64,000 nucleotides of DNA from Bacillus solitudinis. Its GTDB lineage: Bacteria; Bacillota; Bacilli; Bacillales; Bacillaceae_D. How positions within the stretch are numbered: the stretch's first letter is position 1; each line of letters opens with the position of its first letter. Both the position numbers and the translations under genes were made by a program. Shown here one piece after another: positions 1 through 9,354 of the stretch. The stretch is taken from the NCBI RefSeq assembly GCF_002797395.1, contig NZ_KZ454943.1, positions 1,724,308 to 1,788,307 of the forward strand, written 5' to 3'. Below the pieces are notes generated by a model. That model had not been told where the DNA came from, ran no database searches, and saw only the letters and a list, made by a program, of their open reading frames with translations.

Positions 1-3000
1 ATCCGCTTCAACCTTCATGACAACCGATCTCTCTGGGTTTACGTCCGCTGAAACAATAATTTCTCCTTCGACATAGCCAGTAAACTCATGAAGTTCAACT
101 TCGTTTCCATCTACACTTGCTACAACTTTAAACTCAACATAGTTTGAGACAACGCTCTCTTTTGTACTTTGAGTCGTCACTTCAGGAGTGACCTCGTTGA
201 TTGAAATCGTTAATTCAAAATCTTCGCTACCAAGCTGTGCAGAAAGATCTGCATAGTTCACTTGAGAAGCTGGGAAACGATATGTTCCCTCTTCCGACTC
301 AATTTCAATGACGGCATTTGGGTTCTTTTCAGCCAAAAGTTTTGATACCGACGCGGGTACGTTCACTTCGCCTACTTCACCTGATTTTTTTTCGATATTC
401 ACTGTTACTTTTTCGATAAAGTCTTCTTCTTCAATCATTTTTGTAAGCCGTTCTTTGTTTACGGTTGTTGTTACCTTTGTTTTTCCATCTTCCGTCGTTA
501 CACGTTCTACCTTCACCACGTCATTATCGACAATTACTTGACCAGGCTCTGGAGTTGGTGTTGGTGGTGTTGGATTAGGTCTTGGGTTCGGACTTGCACC
601 GCCACCTGATCCGTTACCTGGTTCAGCTGGTGCACCTGGCTCTTCAACATCTTCCGGTACGTAATAAACCTCCAGACCGTTTATGCGTCCGACGCCACCA
701 ATTTCAATGTTCAATTGGCCGTCTGTGACTGTGACTGTTTCTTCTAGTGTTTCAAATTGCCCTGATGCCGAATTAATCGTTCCAAAATCTTCTCCCTCTA
801 TAATAAAGGCAGAGGTATTAGAAGCAATGTCATCTCCAGCAATGATGCGCACAAGGTAATCTCCGTCACGAAGATCCGCTGTAAACTGATAATCTCCATT
901 GATAACAAAGTCACGTCTAACATCATCTGGGCCGCCACGATCACGCTCTGCTACGGCTTTGTCTAGTCCATAGCCAATTTCGCTATCATAAATCATCGTA
1001 TTAGTCACTTGCTTCCAGCCATAAGAAACTGGACTTGTTGCTGAACCAAAGTCATATTTTACATTGAAATCATTAACGTTCACAATTTCAACTGCATTCA
1101 CACGTGCCCATGACCCAGTAAAACCAATATTCAATTGACCATCTGTTACTTTAACAGTTGTTTCGTATTCAGCAAATTCACCCGGCTCGGTGCGCGTACC
1201 GCCTTCACCTTCTTCATCTTCCAAAGTGAACGTTGTGTCATTGCTATCTGTCTGGGCACCTGTAATAACTTTTACATCGTACTCGCCGTCTGGAACATCG
1301 ACGATAAATTCACTTCCGTTTGCCAAAATGAAGTCGCGTCTTAAGTCATCTGGTGCACTTTGATCACGATTTCCATCTGCTGCTGCAGCAAACCCAAAGC
1401 CTGTTTCTTCATTATAGATCGTCGTATCTGTTACTCTTTCGTACCCATTTGCAATTGGACTTGATGCAGAACCGAAGTCAAAACGATATCCTGGTCCTAA
1501 ATCAATTACTTCTTCTAGTCCGTCAATTGCCGTTTGCAAAGCATTTAAAGCAGCATAAAGCTCATACTGATAGTTAATGGCTTCAAGATCTTCTTCTGCT
1601 TGAACAATTGCCGTTTGCAATGCTTCAAATGTATCTAACGTATAGGAATCATGTTCATTTGAAATAGCTTTTGCCTCTGCCAGTAATGCCTCCAGTTCAG
1701 ATACATCGATTTCAGGTCCTTCTTCTTCGATGAATTCTAATTCTCCAACGTTCGGAACGTCAATTTGGTCCCAATCAATATCCGTTGCAAAATAGAAGCT
1801 TGGGTAAGCAGGCTGATTGTACGCACTATTCTGCCATGCAATCCCTGTTCGATATTGAATATCATGCATGAGTGTGAACAATTTACGATCCGTCACCTCT
1901 GAACTTAAATGGATGCGAATCGCAGAACTATCTGCTGTTCTCACTAGTAATTCTTCTCTCCAGTCACCAAATACATCAGCAACTAAGGAAGGGTTTCCTT
2001 TCGTACCATTATTCGTTCGTGCATCTTCATCCGTAAGCATTCTACCTAGTTCCCAATCGTCAATGGTAACTGAGCTATTGCCTGAACCATTTACAATCTG
2101 TGTTGCCATATCTGCTGACCATTTGATATTCATATTTGTACCAGGTCTACTTGTACCGAGTACCGTCCCATCCGCTGTTCGTAAATCAACAGCCCATGTT
2201 TCAAGGCCTCTTTGTCCACGAACCACATCACCGATCATTCCACGACCAGTATCTGCCCCCGTATAGGCACCATCGATCACTTCGCCTGTTGCAGCATCGC
2301 GTAAGGCAAAGCCATATGGAGCCCAAGGACCACTTTCGAAAACGGAAAAGATTTCTAAGCCGTCTCTGTCCGGATCAATATTTGCCACATGAAGGGCATC
2401 GCCGTGACCAAATACTGCTAAATCACCCGCAGCAGGACTTTCATCTGGTAACACGTCCATCGAACTGTACAACAAGGTACCATCATCATCTAGCGTTGCC
2501 CCGCCATAGATAATTTCCTGTTTTCCGTCTCCATCAACATCGGCTGTACTAAATTGATGATTCCCTTGAGCCGCAAGCTGTCCAAGCTCTGGATTTGAAC
2601 CGGTCCCACCATGAGGACTATCATTAAATGGATTACTCATTGGGATATGGCCACTATCTGCAAACCATACCTCATTCAAGTTTTCTCCGTCCCAATTATA
2701 GGAAACGAGTGTTGTTCTTGTGTAATAACCACGAGCAAAAACTGCCGATGGCTTTTCACCGTCAAGATACGCAACCCCAGCAAGGAATCGATCTACACGA
2801 TTACCTGGCTCAATTCTTGAATAAGCATAATCTCCCCACATTAAACCATCATCTTGGCGACCAGGCTTATAGTGAATGGTCTCCAATTCCGCACCTGTTT
2901 CTCCGTCAAATACTGTTAAGTACTCAGGTCCTGTTAAAATAAACCCTTCAAATTCTCTTAATTTATTACGCGCACTTCTACTTGGAGCATACTCATCCAC

Positions 3001-4020
3001 GAAGTAGTCCGCTAACTCTTTCGCATCTGCTTCGGAAAGTGGGTATTCATACTGCTTGTCGATCCCAAAGCTTTCTTCAAGTGTCGCTGGCCAGTTACCT
3101 GCAACCACTTCTTCATGCTCATCCCAAGTCATGAACATGTCTACAAGATAATTATAATAATCATCGGCACTCATACGATAATCATCATCATTGCTATATC
3201 CTGCATCCATATCCTCTTGAGGCATAGTAATATATTCTTCTGATGCCACTTCTCCGTTTTCGTCAAAGTGAATAATCTTTGATCCCGGAGCCGTTTTCAT
3301 CATCATTTCTGCTTTTCCGCTACCATCAAAATCATAGACCATAAATTGTGTATAATGTGCACCCGCACGGATATTCACACCAAGGTCAATTCTGTACAAA
3401 AGGGTACCGTCAAGTTTGTAGGTATCAATATACACATTTCCAGTGTAGCCAACTTGTGAAACGTCCTTTGAATTTGATGGGTCCCACTTAACGATATATT
3501 CGTATTGACCATCACCTGTCACGTCACCAACACTCAAATCATTTGCTGAATACGTATATTCTTCTCCAGTTGGTGTCACGCCATCAGCAGGCTTTTGTAA
3601 CTGTAAATCATAATGGGTGTCGCCCCATGCTGTAACCGTGTCACTTTCGCTTCCGTTAACTTCTTCCCCGTCAACAACAGCGCTTACATAATACTCAGAT
3701 TCCGCTGTGCCATCTGCGTCTAAGAAGTTTGTACTCTTTTCAACCGTGGCAATCAACTCACCATCACGGTAGACGTTAAAGTCTGTTCCTCTTAAGCCAT
3801 AATTAGAATACCCTGTTACCTCTTGGGATAAGAGTCTCCAACTTAGGAATACGCCATCCTCTGTTGTGGCGGCAACCAATCCTCTATCAAGATCCTCTAG
3901 TTGGACATTCAAACCGGCATCTTCTTCTGCCGATGCTGTTGTAGATCCTAACACACCAATATTAGCAAACGATGAAAATACTAGCGTACACGCCATCAAA
4001 ACTGATAATTTTTTAGACAC
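1..4020 (-). CDS. Secreted rhamnogalacturonan lyase, PL11 family, C-terminus beyond window
   Basis: Starts at a GTG (4018-4020) behind AGGAGGGC, followed by a signal peptide ending near TASA. Residues about 30-755 match PL11 rhamnogalacturonan lyases (YesW/YesX type), which cleave the rhamnose-galacturonate backbone of pectin by beta-elimination. Then come a short helical FIVAR-like segment (about 757-840), two malectin-like carbohydrate-binding domains that both contain FDFGSA or YDFGSA (about 842-978 and 985-1120), a Pro/Thr-rich linker, and a domain with GTYRFPASQVNYADL. That last domain type normally precedes SLH repeats in Bacillus surface proteins, so SLH anchoring outside the window is likely but unseen. 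The frame is open to base 1: 1340 codons are visible. A cre-like site lies just upstream of the start, so glucose repression is likely. Family call is firm; exact specificity is inferred. Confidence 0.9.
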   Translation of the reverse strand, partial: MSKKLSVLMACTLVFSSFANIGVLGSTTASAEEDAGLNVQLEDLDRGLVAATTEDGVFLSWRLLSQEVTGYSNYGLRGTDFNVYRDGELIATVEKSTNFLDADGTAESEYYVSAVVDGEEVNGSESDTVTAWGDTHYDLQLQKPADGVTPTGEEYTYSANDLSVGDVTGDGQYEYIVKWDPSNSKDVSQVGYTGNVYIDTYKLDGTLLYRIDLGVNIRAGAHYTQFMVYDFDGSGKAEMMMKTAPGSKIIHFDENGEVASEEYITMPQEDMDAGYSNDDDYRMSADDYYNYLVDMFMTWDEHEEVVAGNWPATLEESFGIDKQYEYPLSEADAKELADYFVDEYAPSRSARNKLREFEGFILTGPEYLTVFDGETGAELETIHYKPGRQDDGLMWGDYAYSRIEPGNRVDRFLAGVAYLDGEKPSAVFARGYYTRTTLVSYNWDGENLNEVWFADSGHIPMSNPFNDSPHGGTGSNPELGQLAAQGNHQFSTADVDGDGKQEIIYGGATLDDDGTLLYSSMDVLPDESPAAGDLAVFGHGDALHVANIDPDRDGLEIFSVFESGPWAPYGFALRDAATGEVIDGAYTGADTGRGMIGDVVRGQRGLETWAVDLRTADGTVLGTSRPGTNMNIKWSADMATQIVNGSGNSSVTIDDWELGRMLTDEDARTNNGTKGNPSLVADVFGDWREELLVRTADSSAIRIHLSSEVTDRKLFTLMHDIQYRTGIAWQNSAYNQPAYPSFYFATDIDWDQIDVPNVGELEFIEEEGPEIDVSELEALLAEAKAISNEHDSYTLDTFEALQTAIVQAEEDLEAINYQYELYAALNALQTAIDGLEEVIDLGPGYRFDFGSASSPIANGYERVTDTTIYNEETGFGFAAAADGNRDQSAPDDLRRDFILANGSEFIVDVPDGEYDVKVITGAQTDSNDTTFTLEDEEGEGGTRTEPGEFAEYETTVKVTDGQLNIGFTGSWARVNAVEIVNVNDFNVKYDFGSATSPVSYGWKQVTNTMIYDSEIGYGLDKAVAERDRGGPDDVRRDFVINGDYQFTADLRDGDYLVRIIAGDDIASNTSAFIIEGEDFGTINSASGQFETLEETVTVTDGQLNIEIGGVGRINGLEVYYVPEDVEEPGAPAEPGNGSGGGASPNPRPNPTPPTPTPEPGQVIVDNDVVKVERVTTEDGKTKVTTTVNKERLTKMIEEEDFIEKVTVNIEKKSGEVGEVNVPASVSKLLAEKNPNAVIEIESEEGTYRFPASQVNYADLSAQLGSEDFELTISINEVTPEVTTQSTKESVVSNYVEFKVVASVDGNEVELHEFTGYVEGEIIVSADVNPERSVVMKVEAD

Positions 4021-4054
4021 TATAGCCCTCCTCAAATTAAATAACTTTCCTTTT

Positions 4055-4068
4055 CGAAGCGCTTTCAA
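4055..4068. promoter_or_regulatory. cre-like site (CcpA) upstream of PL11 lyase
   Basis: TTGAAAGCGCTTCG on the minus strand resembles the CcpA catabolite-responsive element (WTGNAANCGNWNNCW). It lies about 35 nt upstream of the GTG start of the lyase, where CcpA binding would block transcription. Read from sequence similarity only. Confidence 0.55.
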
Positions 4069-4290
4069 CCACCAAATAGGTCGGGACTTCGAATAACGCC
4101 AGAATAACTCGTACTGACGAATCTACACTTGCACATAACCACCTGCTACTAAACTAGAACGTATTCCAAAATCAAGTAGTAGATGTTGGTCTGAATAATC
4201 GCCTTCTTCCTGAAAACAGGGAAATACCATAATTAAAATCGGAAAAGTAGAAAGTTTTTCTAATCAGATAACCCCTCTTTTTTCAGAAGC

Positions 4291-4447
4291 TACTGAAAAA
4301 ATAAAAACCAATCTTGTTCAGTGCTTTGATTACATAGCAATGGCCCGCACTTCACTCATTCTACTATAAGAAAACCATAATAAAGTAACGGCTGTTCTCA
4401 CTGCTTAGTTAGCAATGAAAAGGACAAGTCGCGCTTTTTCAGTGCTT
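4291..4447 (+). repeat. Degenerate copy of dispersed palindromic intergenic repeat (copy A)
   Basis: Contains the family core GCAATGGC followed by CGCAC, a middle part resembling CTACGAGAAACCC (here CTATAAGAAAACC), a GCTTAGTTAGCAATG segment and a right end CGCTTTTTCAGTGC. These match in order the better-preserved copy at 39332-39501. No gene is visible between 4021 and 5140; this copy, copy B at 4951-5104 and two cre-like sites are what I can see there. Confidence 0.55.
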
Positions 4448-4513
4448 ACTCTTTTTCATCGATTTATTTTCTTGTTTCCAAGCTAGTAATTTTATATGTA
4501 CCACCTCCCAAAA

Positions 4514-4528
4514 TAGTAAACGCTTCCA
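4514..4528. promoter_or_regulatory. cre-like site in the 4021-5140 intergenic region
   Basis: TAGTAAACGCTTCCA matches the CcpA cre consensus with one mismatch. It is nearly 500 bp upstream of the PL11 lyase, so it may act on a distal promoter of that gene or be fortuitous. Confidence 0.4.
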
Positions 4529-4950
4529 ATCCCTTTTTAAAAAAAGGACTATAAAAAAACAGATCATCTGATCAGTTAGTCGTTAAAATTCATAGGTAAA
4601 AAACATCAAAATTTAGTATGCAATGAAACATTTATTAAAGTAATTAAGTATGTATACCGGAAAAGTATTTGCTTGTATCTTGATTAGATATTTAGAGGTT
4701 TGGTCTAGCTGTAGGGTTGGAAAAACTCTTAATTTAACTCGTATATGGTAATTCTAATACTGTTTTCCTCAATTTGGTACAATAAAAATGTTAAAAAACT
4801 ATTCAAAAACACTGAAACACTCACAGAAAAAGTTACTTCTGTAAATTAATTTACTTTTATTAACGGAAACTGGATTTATTAAGGCTTGTCCTCATACTTT
4901 GAAATTGAAAGATTATTAAACTGCTGTTTATTGGTTTTCAGCAAAGTTAG

Positions 4951-5104
4951 CAAGTCACTTGGAGGCAAGAAAGGTAAAAACCAAACCCTTTTTGAGTCTG
5001 AAAGAAGCGGCAATGGCTCCCCACGTTACGCATCTACTACGAGAAACCCATTCATAGCTTAAAGGCCATGGAAAAAGGTGAACATCGCACCTTTTTCCAT
5101 GGCC
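4951..5104 (+). repeat. Dispersed palindromic intergenic repeat (copy B)
   Basis: Begins with GTCACTTGG, carries the core GCAATGGCTCCCCACGTTACGC and then CTACGAGAAACCCATTCATAGC, and ends with a strong hairpin at 5064-5104 (GGCCATGGAAAAAGGTG and its complement around a short loop). The order and spacing match copy D at 39332-39501. The terminal hairpin could also serve as a terminator for the small membrane protein gene that ends at 5141. Confidence 0.7.
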
Positions 5105-5140
5105 TCTTCCAAGGGGATGAAGAGGTCTGGAGGATGACTC

Positions 5141-5344
5141 TCATTTTCGAATGAGCAGATACACAATTAACCCGATTACCGGAAAAAATAGCGTAGCCAC
5201 TAGAATGATCACACTAAATTCTTTGCTGTTGCCTTTACGAATTGAATCACGATAGCACCATATGCTGGTTACAATGTTTAATACAAAGCCACCCACTATT
5301 AAAATCAAAAATGATAATAAATATAATGACAATGCCGTACCCAT
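5141..5344 (-). CDS. Small membrane protein, PLDc_N-like
   Basis: 67 residues with two hydrophobic segments (about 5-27 and 43-64) around a short basic loop containing CYRDSIRKG. This layout and the final FFPVIGLIVYLLIRK resemble the PLDc_N (phospholipase D nuclease N-terminal) small membrane domain, which occurs alone in many Firmicutes and has no defined activity. ATG at 5342-5344 is preceded by AGGAG and GAGGG. It stands alone, with the 21-bp repeat array upstream and an intergenic repeat hairpin downstream. Coding is well supported; function is unknown. Confidence 0.7.
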   Translation of the reverse strand: MGTALSLYLLSFLILIVGGFVLNIVTSIWCYRDSIRKGNSKEFSVIILVATLFFPVIGLIVYLLIRK

Positions 5345-5506
5345 GCCCTCACGCTCCTATTCTTTCATTATTTACGTGAGCATTCGCGTAAATGTTTCAG
5401 TTTTTTCCTGAATGGGGCTTGGTTAATAGTTTATTTGTGGGTTAGGTGAGCCGTTGGCGAGGGGATGGGCTGGATTTGGGATGAATTTGGGACAGAGCGA
5501 GGTGGT

Positions 5507-5823
5507 TATCGGCAACTTCAGGGTCGGTTTCAGCAACTTCTCCCTTTTTATCAGCAACTCCCGGGTCAGTTTCGGCAACTTTGCCCCTTTTATCAGCAAC
5601 TCCCGGGGCGGTTTCAGCAACTTTGCCTTTTATCAGCAACTTCCGACTCGGTTTCAGCAACTTTGCCCCTCTTATCAGCAACTACGACTCGGCTTCAGCA
5701 ACTTCTCCACTTTTATCAGCAACTTCCGGATCGGTTTCAGCAACTTCTCCACTTTTATCAGCAACTTCCGGATCGGTTTCAGCAACTTCGCCCTTTTTAT
5801 CAGCAACTCCCCAACCTCAGTAC
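5507..5823. repeat. 21-bp tandem repeat array, locus 1 (about 15 units)
   Basis: Alternating 21-nt units of two kinds: CAGCAACTTCCGGATCGGTTT and CAGCAACTTCTCCACTTTTAT. Most units are exactly 21 nt, but one is 19 nt and one is 20 nt, so no single reading frame runs through; apparent ORFs on both strands are by-products of the periodicity. The array lies between a small membrane protein gene and the 3' end of the diguanylate cyclase gene. A related array occurs at 14110-14660. Function unknown. Confidence 0.9.
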
Positions 5824-5888
5824 AGATCCCCCGCTCGCATTCAATCCAAACAAACGCACCAGCATTCTGCTGTGTGCGCTTGTTTTAA

Positions 5889-6806
5889 TTATTGCTCTAC
5901 CAAGTCCACAGCTTGGTAGATTTGGTTGCGGCCTAATTTTTTGGCTTGATATAACGCTTTATCGACTTCTTTTAGTAATTGTTGACTAGAGACGGTTGTT
6001 GGTGCTGTAACGATTCCAATTGAAACGTTAAAGTGGAGAGGGTCACCATCTGGCAATGGGACATTTATTTGTTTAACGTACTGGTAAATGCGCTCAGCAA
6101 AGCAATGAACCTCGTCATGGCTAGTTTCTGGCAAATAAATGAGGAATTCGTCTCCGCCGTATCGTGTGCAGACGTCATTTTTACGAACATTGTCACTGAG
6201 GCATTTCGATAACTCAATGAGTACGATATCACCAATTTGATGTCCGTGATCATCGTTAATGCCTTTGAAGTTGTCAATATCTATCATTAATACAGAAAGC
6301 ACTTCACTACCTGTCGTTTGCAATTTTTCATTCATTTTGTCTTCCAAGTATCGTCGGTTATATAAATCGGTGAGTGGATCTTTCGTTGAATAGATACGTA
6401 GCTTAAGCTCCATTTCCTTTCGTTCAGTTATGTCGGAAATGGAAATGACGAGGCCAAACATTGGTTCATGTTTATTTGGATGTAACGGAACCGCTGCCAG
6501 AGAGAACCAGCTTTCTCCGCTTTCAGTTGGTAAAGCATATTCCATTTTGAATTCGGACACCGTTTGCGAGTATAGCTTTCGCATACCATGAAGAAGCATG
6601 TGAACGTCCTCTTCCTTCATCTGCATGGTCTCTTCGCATAATTCTATATAATTTTCACCTTGCCAGTTTAGGGCGAGCGCCCCGCCTTGCTGAAGCCACG
6701 CTTTGTTACAAGATCGAATCCGACCTTTCATATCAATAACAATGATTCGATCCTTTACTGCGTTTAAAATATCCTCTGCCAAAAACTCTTCCTTAGAATG
6801 AATCAT
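5889..6806 (-). CDS. PAS-GGDEF diguanylate cyclase
   Basis: About 305 residues: an N-terminal PAS domain (about 10-130) followed by a GGDEF domain (about 140-300). The active-site motif RYGGDEF is intact, and RKND sits five residues before it, which is a complete inhibitory I-site (RxxD). The protein should make c-di-GMP with product feedback. There is no membrane segment, so it is cytosolic; the PAS ligand is unknown. I place the start at ATG 6804-6806 because GGAGGAG lies six bases upstream; an in-frame GTG at 6819-6821 overlaps that ribosome binding site and is less likely. The gene stands alone. Two c-di-GMP-I riboswitches occur elsewhere in the window. Confidence 0.9.
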   Translation of the reverse strand: MIHSKEEFLAEDILNAVKDRIIVIDMKGRIRSCNKAWLQQGGALALNWQGENYIELCEETMQMKEEDVHMLLHGMRKLYSQTVSEFKMEYALPTESGESWFSLAAVPLHPNKHEPMFGLVISISDITERKEMELKLRIYSTKDPLTDLYNRRYLEDKMNEKLQTTGSEVLSVLMIDIDNFKGINDDHGHQIGDIVLIELSKCLSDNVRKNDVCTRYGGDEFLIYLPETSHDEVHCFAERIYQYVKQINVPLPDGDPLHFNVSIGIVTAPTTVSSQQLLKEVDKALYQAKKLGRNQIYQAVDLVEQ

Positions 6807-7199
6807 TTTCTTCTCCTCCACTTCAATTACTTACCTCCCGCTAACCGTAAATACCCTTAAAAGATTCATTCGAAACCAAAACCTACTCATTTTTTACTAC
6901 CTTAAAAATAGCATATTTTGGGTAAAATTGCATATTTTTAAACACGCATTTTAGCAATTTGTCCTAGTCAATATATTCCATTCGGGTATGTATGGTAGGC
7001 GATTTTTGTATTCTGCTAACAACGTGCTCGAAAGCCTAGTATCTCTTAAGCTGAATCTCCCATGGGATCCAGTGGGAGCAAGCTTCGAAAAGGAAACACT
7101 TTATACACGAGCAATCCTTCGAACAAGTACTCACCAAATTTTGAACCCTTACTTAAAGGTATGCTATAAAAGCTGAAAATTAACCGGAAACACGAAGAT

Positions 7200-7487
7200 T
7201 ATTTTTAATTAGGGATGGTGGATCAACAGAGAACGATGCTTCAGCGAACGTCATATGCTACAGGACGTGCAAATTGGCACCATTTTCCATACCAAAGAAC
7301 TAGTTTATGAGTGAGAGCTTCTTTAGTGATAACTCCCTACCTGCCCCACTTATCTCCTAGGGTAAAGCTCTGGGTTCTTGAATCGATTATTACCGGTAAA
7401 ATCCGTGAAGCTATTGCAAAGAGCAAGGCGTTTCCGTTTATGTGGGTATTTCTTGGCGCGCTGCAGCTAGAGGAAAAAAATAAGTGA
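7200..7487 (+). other. Intergenic stretch with possible eroded gene
   Basis: From 6807 to 7592 no convincing gene is visible. At about 7365-7487 one frame is open and protein-like (reading LESIITGKIREAIAKSKAF and ending LEEKNK then a stop), but it lacks a start and the sequence upstream is interrupted by stops in all frames. It may be the tail of a decayed gene. I do not recognise the family. Confidence 0.25.
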
Positions 7488-7592
7488 AACACCTTCGTTA
7501 GACTTAGTCGAAATTAGGTTTTTTGTATCGTTGTTAGTGGAAACTGCCCATGTTAAGGTGAACCAAACCATGCTTGAAGGGAGGGCAACTGG

Positions 7593-8027
7593 ATGTTAAA
7601 GAAACCATATTTCCTACTTCTTATCGGGGTGATGTTCTCACTTTTCATCGTCGCATGCTCTGAAACAAATGAGGTGCAGGATGAGAAAGAGGATGTATTT
7701 GAAGATGTGTTAATACCAGACGAAGAGAATGTGCCTGATACCGATGCGCCAGAAGAAGAAAGCAACATGGAAGAAGCCGCTTCACCGGGCGACGAGGATT
7801 TAACTGCCCAGCTACTTGAGGAAGACGGGGTACGTGGTGGTCAAGTATACGTGGACGGCGATACGGTTGTTGCAACAATGATGCTTGAGGCAGAGCTTGA
7901 CCAAGATTCTGTCACGGCACTTGCTGAGCGCTATGCTGACCAAATTAAAGACGAACATGCTGATAAAAAAGTTAATGTACAAGCTATTCAAGACGGTGAA
8001 AATGTTGCGAACATTACTTTAGATTAA
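7593..8027 (+). CDS. Putative lipoprotein, YhcN/YlaJ-like
   Basis: 144 residues with a lipoprotein signal peptide whose lipobox is IVAC (Cys about 22). An acidic, Glu/Asp-rich linker (about 25-68) leads to a small domain (about 75-144) with GVRGGQVYVDGDTVVA, resembling the sporulation lipoproteins YhcN/YlaJ; that assignment is tentative. ATG 7593 follows AGGGAGGG. It is a single gene closed by a clear terminator at 8077-8107. Predicted to sit on the outer face of the membrane. Confidence 0.7.
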   Translation: MLKKPYFLLLIGVMFSLFIVACSETNEVQDEKEDVFEDVLIPDEENVPDTDAPEEESNMEEAASPGDEDLTAQLLEEDGVRGGQVYVDGDTVVATMMLEAELDQDSVTALAERYADQIKDEHADKKVNVQAIQDGENVANITLD

Positions 8028-8076
8028 TGAAACTAGAGCGGTTTTCCCCTTATTGCACAGCCTTTTACTAGAACGC

Positions 8077-8107
8077 AAGGCCCTTTCTGATTGGAAAGGG
8101 TCTTTTT
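8077..8107 (+). terminator. Intrinsic terminator after the 7593-8027 lipoprotein gene
   Basis: Stem AAGGCCCTTTC / GAAAGGGTCTT with a six-base loop, followed by TTTTT. Confidence 0.8.
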
Positions 8108-8249
8108 ATTTTGGGTGAGGCGGGACTGAATGCGTTAGGATTAACTGATAGCCTTTTGGAATTCCATGACAATATTTACATAATAATAGAAACTAATCAG
8201 AGTGCTAATTCGTCTAGTTTAATACAAGAAATTTTTTAGGAGGAATTTT

Positions 8250-8687
8250 ATGAAAAAGTCAATATTATTTGTATTTTACATAGTTTTAGTATTCTCATTA
8301 GTTGCGTGTTCAAAGGAAACTGTACAAGAATCAAAAGAAATAAGGGAGTGGGAAGAACGAGATGAATATGTAAAAGATGGAGAAGTTTTATTAACCGTTG
8401 CTCCAGACCCCGGTCTTGTAGCAGGCACATCATTTGGGTATTTGTTTCATTTTACTGCACCTTTCGAAATTTTTGAAGGAAAAGAATTAGCTATCTATGC
8501 TTACCATAAAGAAACGGGAGATAAAATAACGGCGGTATCTTCTAAAAAAATTGACGAACCATCGTCAGGTTACTCTAGTTTAGAACGCTTTACTGCTACC
8601 TTCGCAGTTCCTAAAAGTGGTTTATGGCGTTATGAAGTCATAGTAGATGGTGAATTTTATGCTGATGTGGTGTTATCGATCAAATAA
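8250..8687 (+). CDS. Putative lipoprotein of unknown function
   Basis: 145 residues. Signal peptide with lipobox LVAC (Cys about 20), then a short charged linker and a beta-rich domain of about 95 residues with FTAPFEIFEGKELAIYAYH and GLWRYEVIVDG, which looks like an immunoglobulin-like fold. ATG is preceded by TTTAGGAGGAATTTT, an excellent ribosome binding site. A terminator follows at 8694-8725, so it is its own transcription unit. I do not recognise the family and assign no function. Confidence 0.7.
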   Translation: MKKSILFVFYIVLVFSLVACSKETVQESKEIREWEERDEYVKDGEVLLTVAPDPGLVAGTSFGYLFHFTAPFEIFEGKELAIYAYHKETGDKITAVSSKKIDEPSSGYSSLERFTATFAVPKSGLWRYEVIVDGEFYADVVLSIK

Positions 8688-8693
8688 TAAAAA

Positions 8694-8725
8694 TAGCAAC
8701 TGAGTGAATTCAGTTGCTACTTTTT
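8694..8725 (+). terminator. Intrinsic terminator after the 8250-8687 lipoprotein gene
   Basis: Perfect 10-bp stem TAGCAACTGA / TCAGTTGCTA, six-base loop, then CTTTTT. Confidence 0.85.
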
Positions 8726-8769
8726 ATGCTATTTTATTGTCAAAAAATGCTCTAAAATAGGCCTTCCAC

Positions 8770-9354
8770 TCATTCTGCTAACAAACCTCTCATGATTAGC
8801 TGAGACTGTTTATTGGCTATGTCAATAAGGGGTTCATCCTCCTTCAAGACAAACGTGTAGATGACCTTGAGGCCGTGAAGAATGACCGAAGCGGCAACGC
8901 GCGGGTCAATGTCTGCTCGGAGCTCACCTTGGTCGATCCCGTCACTAATTATCTGCTCGGTGAGTTGAACAATCTCGAGTTGCTTTAGCATGAGTTTGTC
9001 ATGAACTTCTTTTGGGATTTTCCCCATTTCATTCAACATGATATCTTTTAATTCTGTTTTTGATTGGAACATGATGACATTCTTTTCGTACAATCGCTGG
9101 ATTCTGTCAGAGACCGTGCCTGGCTTTTTCAATTCTGCAACTAACTCATCAATGACGGTCTCAATCCCCGAATAGACTACTTCTGAAAAGAGAGTTTCCT
9201 TGCTTGGAAAGTATTCATAGGTCGTCCCTTTTCCAACCCCTGCACGTTGAGCGATTTTTTGAATGGTCGCTCGTTCGTAACCTTCTTCAACAAAAGTTTG
9301 TAACGCGGCTTGCAAAATTAACTGCCGCTTACTCTCCTTTTTCTGCAATTTCAA
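8770..9354 (-). CDS. TetR-family repressor of the RND efflux operon
   Basis: 194 residues. The N-terminal TetR helix-turn-helix (about 10-57, with ERATIQKIAQRAGVGKGTTY then EYFPSKETLF) is typical; the C-terminal helical domain would bind the inducer. The start lies inside the 3' end of the RND pump gene (26-nt overlap), so it is the third gene of the adaptor-pump-TetR operon. A 14-bp palindrome with the TGACCGGTCA core, typical of TetR-family operators, lies just downstream of the operon promoter. Autoregulation of the operon is therefore inferred. Confidence 0.88.
   Translation of the reverse strand: MKLQKKESKRQLILQAALQTFVEEGYERATIQKIAQRAGVGKGTTYEYFPSKETLFSEVVYSGIETVIDELVAELKKPGTVSDRIQRLYEKNVIMFQSKTELKDIMLNEMGKIPKEVHDKLMLKQLEIVQLTEQIISDGIDQGELRADIDPRVAASVILHGLKVIYTFVLKEDEPLIDIANKQSQLIMRGLLAE

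Noticed and set aside
5507-5823. CRISPR array
   Set aside because: Repeats are contiguous 21-bp units with no unique spacers, and no cas genes are in the window.
5423-5989. Overlapping frames in the first 21-bp array
   Set aside because: Units of 19 and 20 nt shift the frame; parts also overlap the diguanylate cyclase gene in antisense.
6988-7176. 62-codon plus-strand frame
   Set aside because: No ribosome binding site, composition not protein-like, and no recognisable motif.
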